Positions 44,129 through 44,766 of a DNA stretch of 44,766 bases are shown here, in pieces. The notes under the pieces were generated by a model. The model was not told the DNA's origin, did no database searches, and worked only from the letters and a program-made list of their open reading frames with translations. Numbering within the stretch: position 1 is the stretch's first letter; the number at the start of each line of letters is the position of its first letter. Position numbers and translations under genes: made by a program. Source of the stretch: Okeania sp. SIO2B3 (GTDB lineage: Bacteria > Cyanobacteriota > Cyanobacteriia > Cyanobacteriales > Microcoleaceae); contig NZ_JAAHGH010000058.1 of assembly GCF_010672525.1 (NCBI RefSeq), forward strand, positions 1-44,766, in the 5' to 3' direction.

Positions 44129-44766
44129 CTAAATAACACGGGAGCATGAAAGCCATCGTCTTTTAAGCGATGGATGAAAGGCGAGGAGTCGGATTTTAAT
44201 CCGATGTATTTTATTTGACCGAAAAGCAAGGTTAAAGGCCCCCATGTTTTAACCGGGGGATGAAAACAACCGAGTCGTTTAGACTAGACAACTAAAGTAG
44301 TCCTGTGCTATTATTGCTCAGGGGTAAGCCGTCCAGCCCTCCTTTCAAATGTACTCTTGTCAGCAAGTTTTAGTAGGTAAAAATCCCGAATTAATTGCTA
44401 TCTTAACATTCTTGTGTGAACAGTCTCACAAGCTCACTAACATGGGAATATATTATGGTCGGCAATTATTTTTTAAGTCTCACAAAACTCTGGGTAAGTA
44501 TGACTTGGAAAAGGTCTACAAAAAGAACAATCACTATAAAGTTTTATATTCTCAAGCAGCACAACAAATATTGAGAACTGTAGCTGAATCATTTCGCTCT
44601 TATTATGGTCTTATTATTGCCTATCGTGAAGGAAAAATATCAGACAGACCAAGGATTCCTAACTACAGAAAAAAAGGGGGAATGGCTACAGTAAGTTACC
44701 CCAAGCAAGCATTAAAGCTTAAAGATAATCAAATTAGAATACCACTAGGAAATACCTGTAAACGCT
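44129..44766 (+). mobile_element. IS608-like element running off the window
   Basis: It starts right after TTAC (44125-44128). The left end shows hairpins CCATCG/CGATGG (44152-44172), TCGGATTTTAATCCGA (44189-44204) and CCCCC/GGGGG (44238-44258), shared with the deleted element 7783-8247. The tnpB start follows at 44349. The right end is beyond the window. Confidence 0.75.
44349..44766 (+). CDS. tnpB: TnpB, N-terminal part (runs off the window)
   Basis: 139 codons are visible and open to the last base. The protein begins MYSCQQVLVGKNPELIAIL and continues GIYYGRQLFFKSHKTLGKYD and ISDRPRIPNYRKKGGMATVS; the RPRIPNYRKKGG block is typical of the branch of IS200/IS605 TnpB proteins with a preceding His-rich left end. 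It lacks the FRFYPT start of the other lineage in this window. The catalytic RuvC residues lie outside. There are no stops or frameshifts so far, so it may be intact. ATG 44349 was chosen as the first start; the ribosome-binding site (CCTCCTTTCAA) is not convincing. Confidence 0.85.
   Translation, partial: MYSCQQVLVGKNPELIAILTFLCEQSHKLTNMGIYYGRQLFFKSHKTLGKYDLEKVYKKNNHYKVLYSQAAQQILRTVAESFRSYYGLIIAYREGKISDRPRIPNYRKKGGMATVSYPKQALKLKDNQIRIPLGNTCKR

Overview
The window is AT-rich, mostly intergenic and crowded with small repeats. It comes from a cyanobacterium. The evidence is the 3' end of psbD (photosystem II D2), a clpR-clpP3 pair, an SLH/OprB porin, a CbiT-type cobalamin enzyme, cyanobacterial HIP1 octamers (GCGATCGC) scattered mainly inside genes, and heptanucleotide tandem repeats. 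Low GC, long gene-poor gaps and many transposon remnants suggest a filamentous marine form of the Trichodesmium/Okeania type; that genus-level guess is inference.

Layout. 1-1560: psbD end with terminator, a dead IS200/IS605 derivative, a possible leader/attenuator with a 23-codon ORF, and a pterin carbinolamine dehydratase. 1902-3542: GAF/HD-GYP signalling protein. 3543-5800: graveyard of tnpB and guide-RNA-like ends. 5811-7703: porin. 7704-9632: repeats. 9633-11988: cysK and a DnaJ-domain protein. 12908-18063: cyclic-nucleotide-gated MscS channel and a vWA protein, separated by nested MITEs. 18438-20697: clpR, clpP3 and a DnaJ/TPR protein. 21238-22729: an apparently intact tnpB element. 22763-25439: TPR-FkbM methyltransferase and a Ca2+/Na+ exchanger. 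26313-28102: two broken mscS genes in tandem. 28898-34504: small Cys-rich protein, adenylate cyclase, holin-like membrane protein, YchF. 35193-37918: an unusual cassette (HTH protein, nuclease-ParA fusion, ParB-like repeat protein). 38947-42027: PLP decarboxylase and a DUF642-like secreted protein split by a transposon. 42397-43506: a dead tnpB with stacked insertions. 43519-44121: cbiT. 44129-end: a second tnpB element running off the window.

The most informative content is the mobile DNA. I separate several MITE families by terminal repeats and target duplications: one with TANNTA 6-bp duplications (5 copies), one with 8-bp duplications (2 copies), an IS608-like family whose right end carries heptamer arrays (4 copies), a long-palindrome family (R4), TA-flanked elements, and a 21-bp very small repeat found in frame inside two tnpB genes. 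In three insertions (DUF642 gene, and two in the dead tnpB) removing the element exactly at its inferred ends restores a recognisable protein. The best candidate for an undescribed functional system is the 35193-37918 cassette. It pairs a PD-(D/E)xK-like nuclease domain fused to a ParA ATPase with a translationally coupled ParB-like protein carrying two 73-residue repeats. Its function is not known from the sequence.
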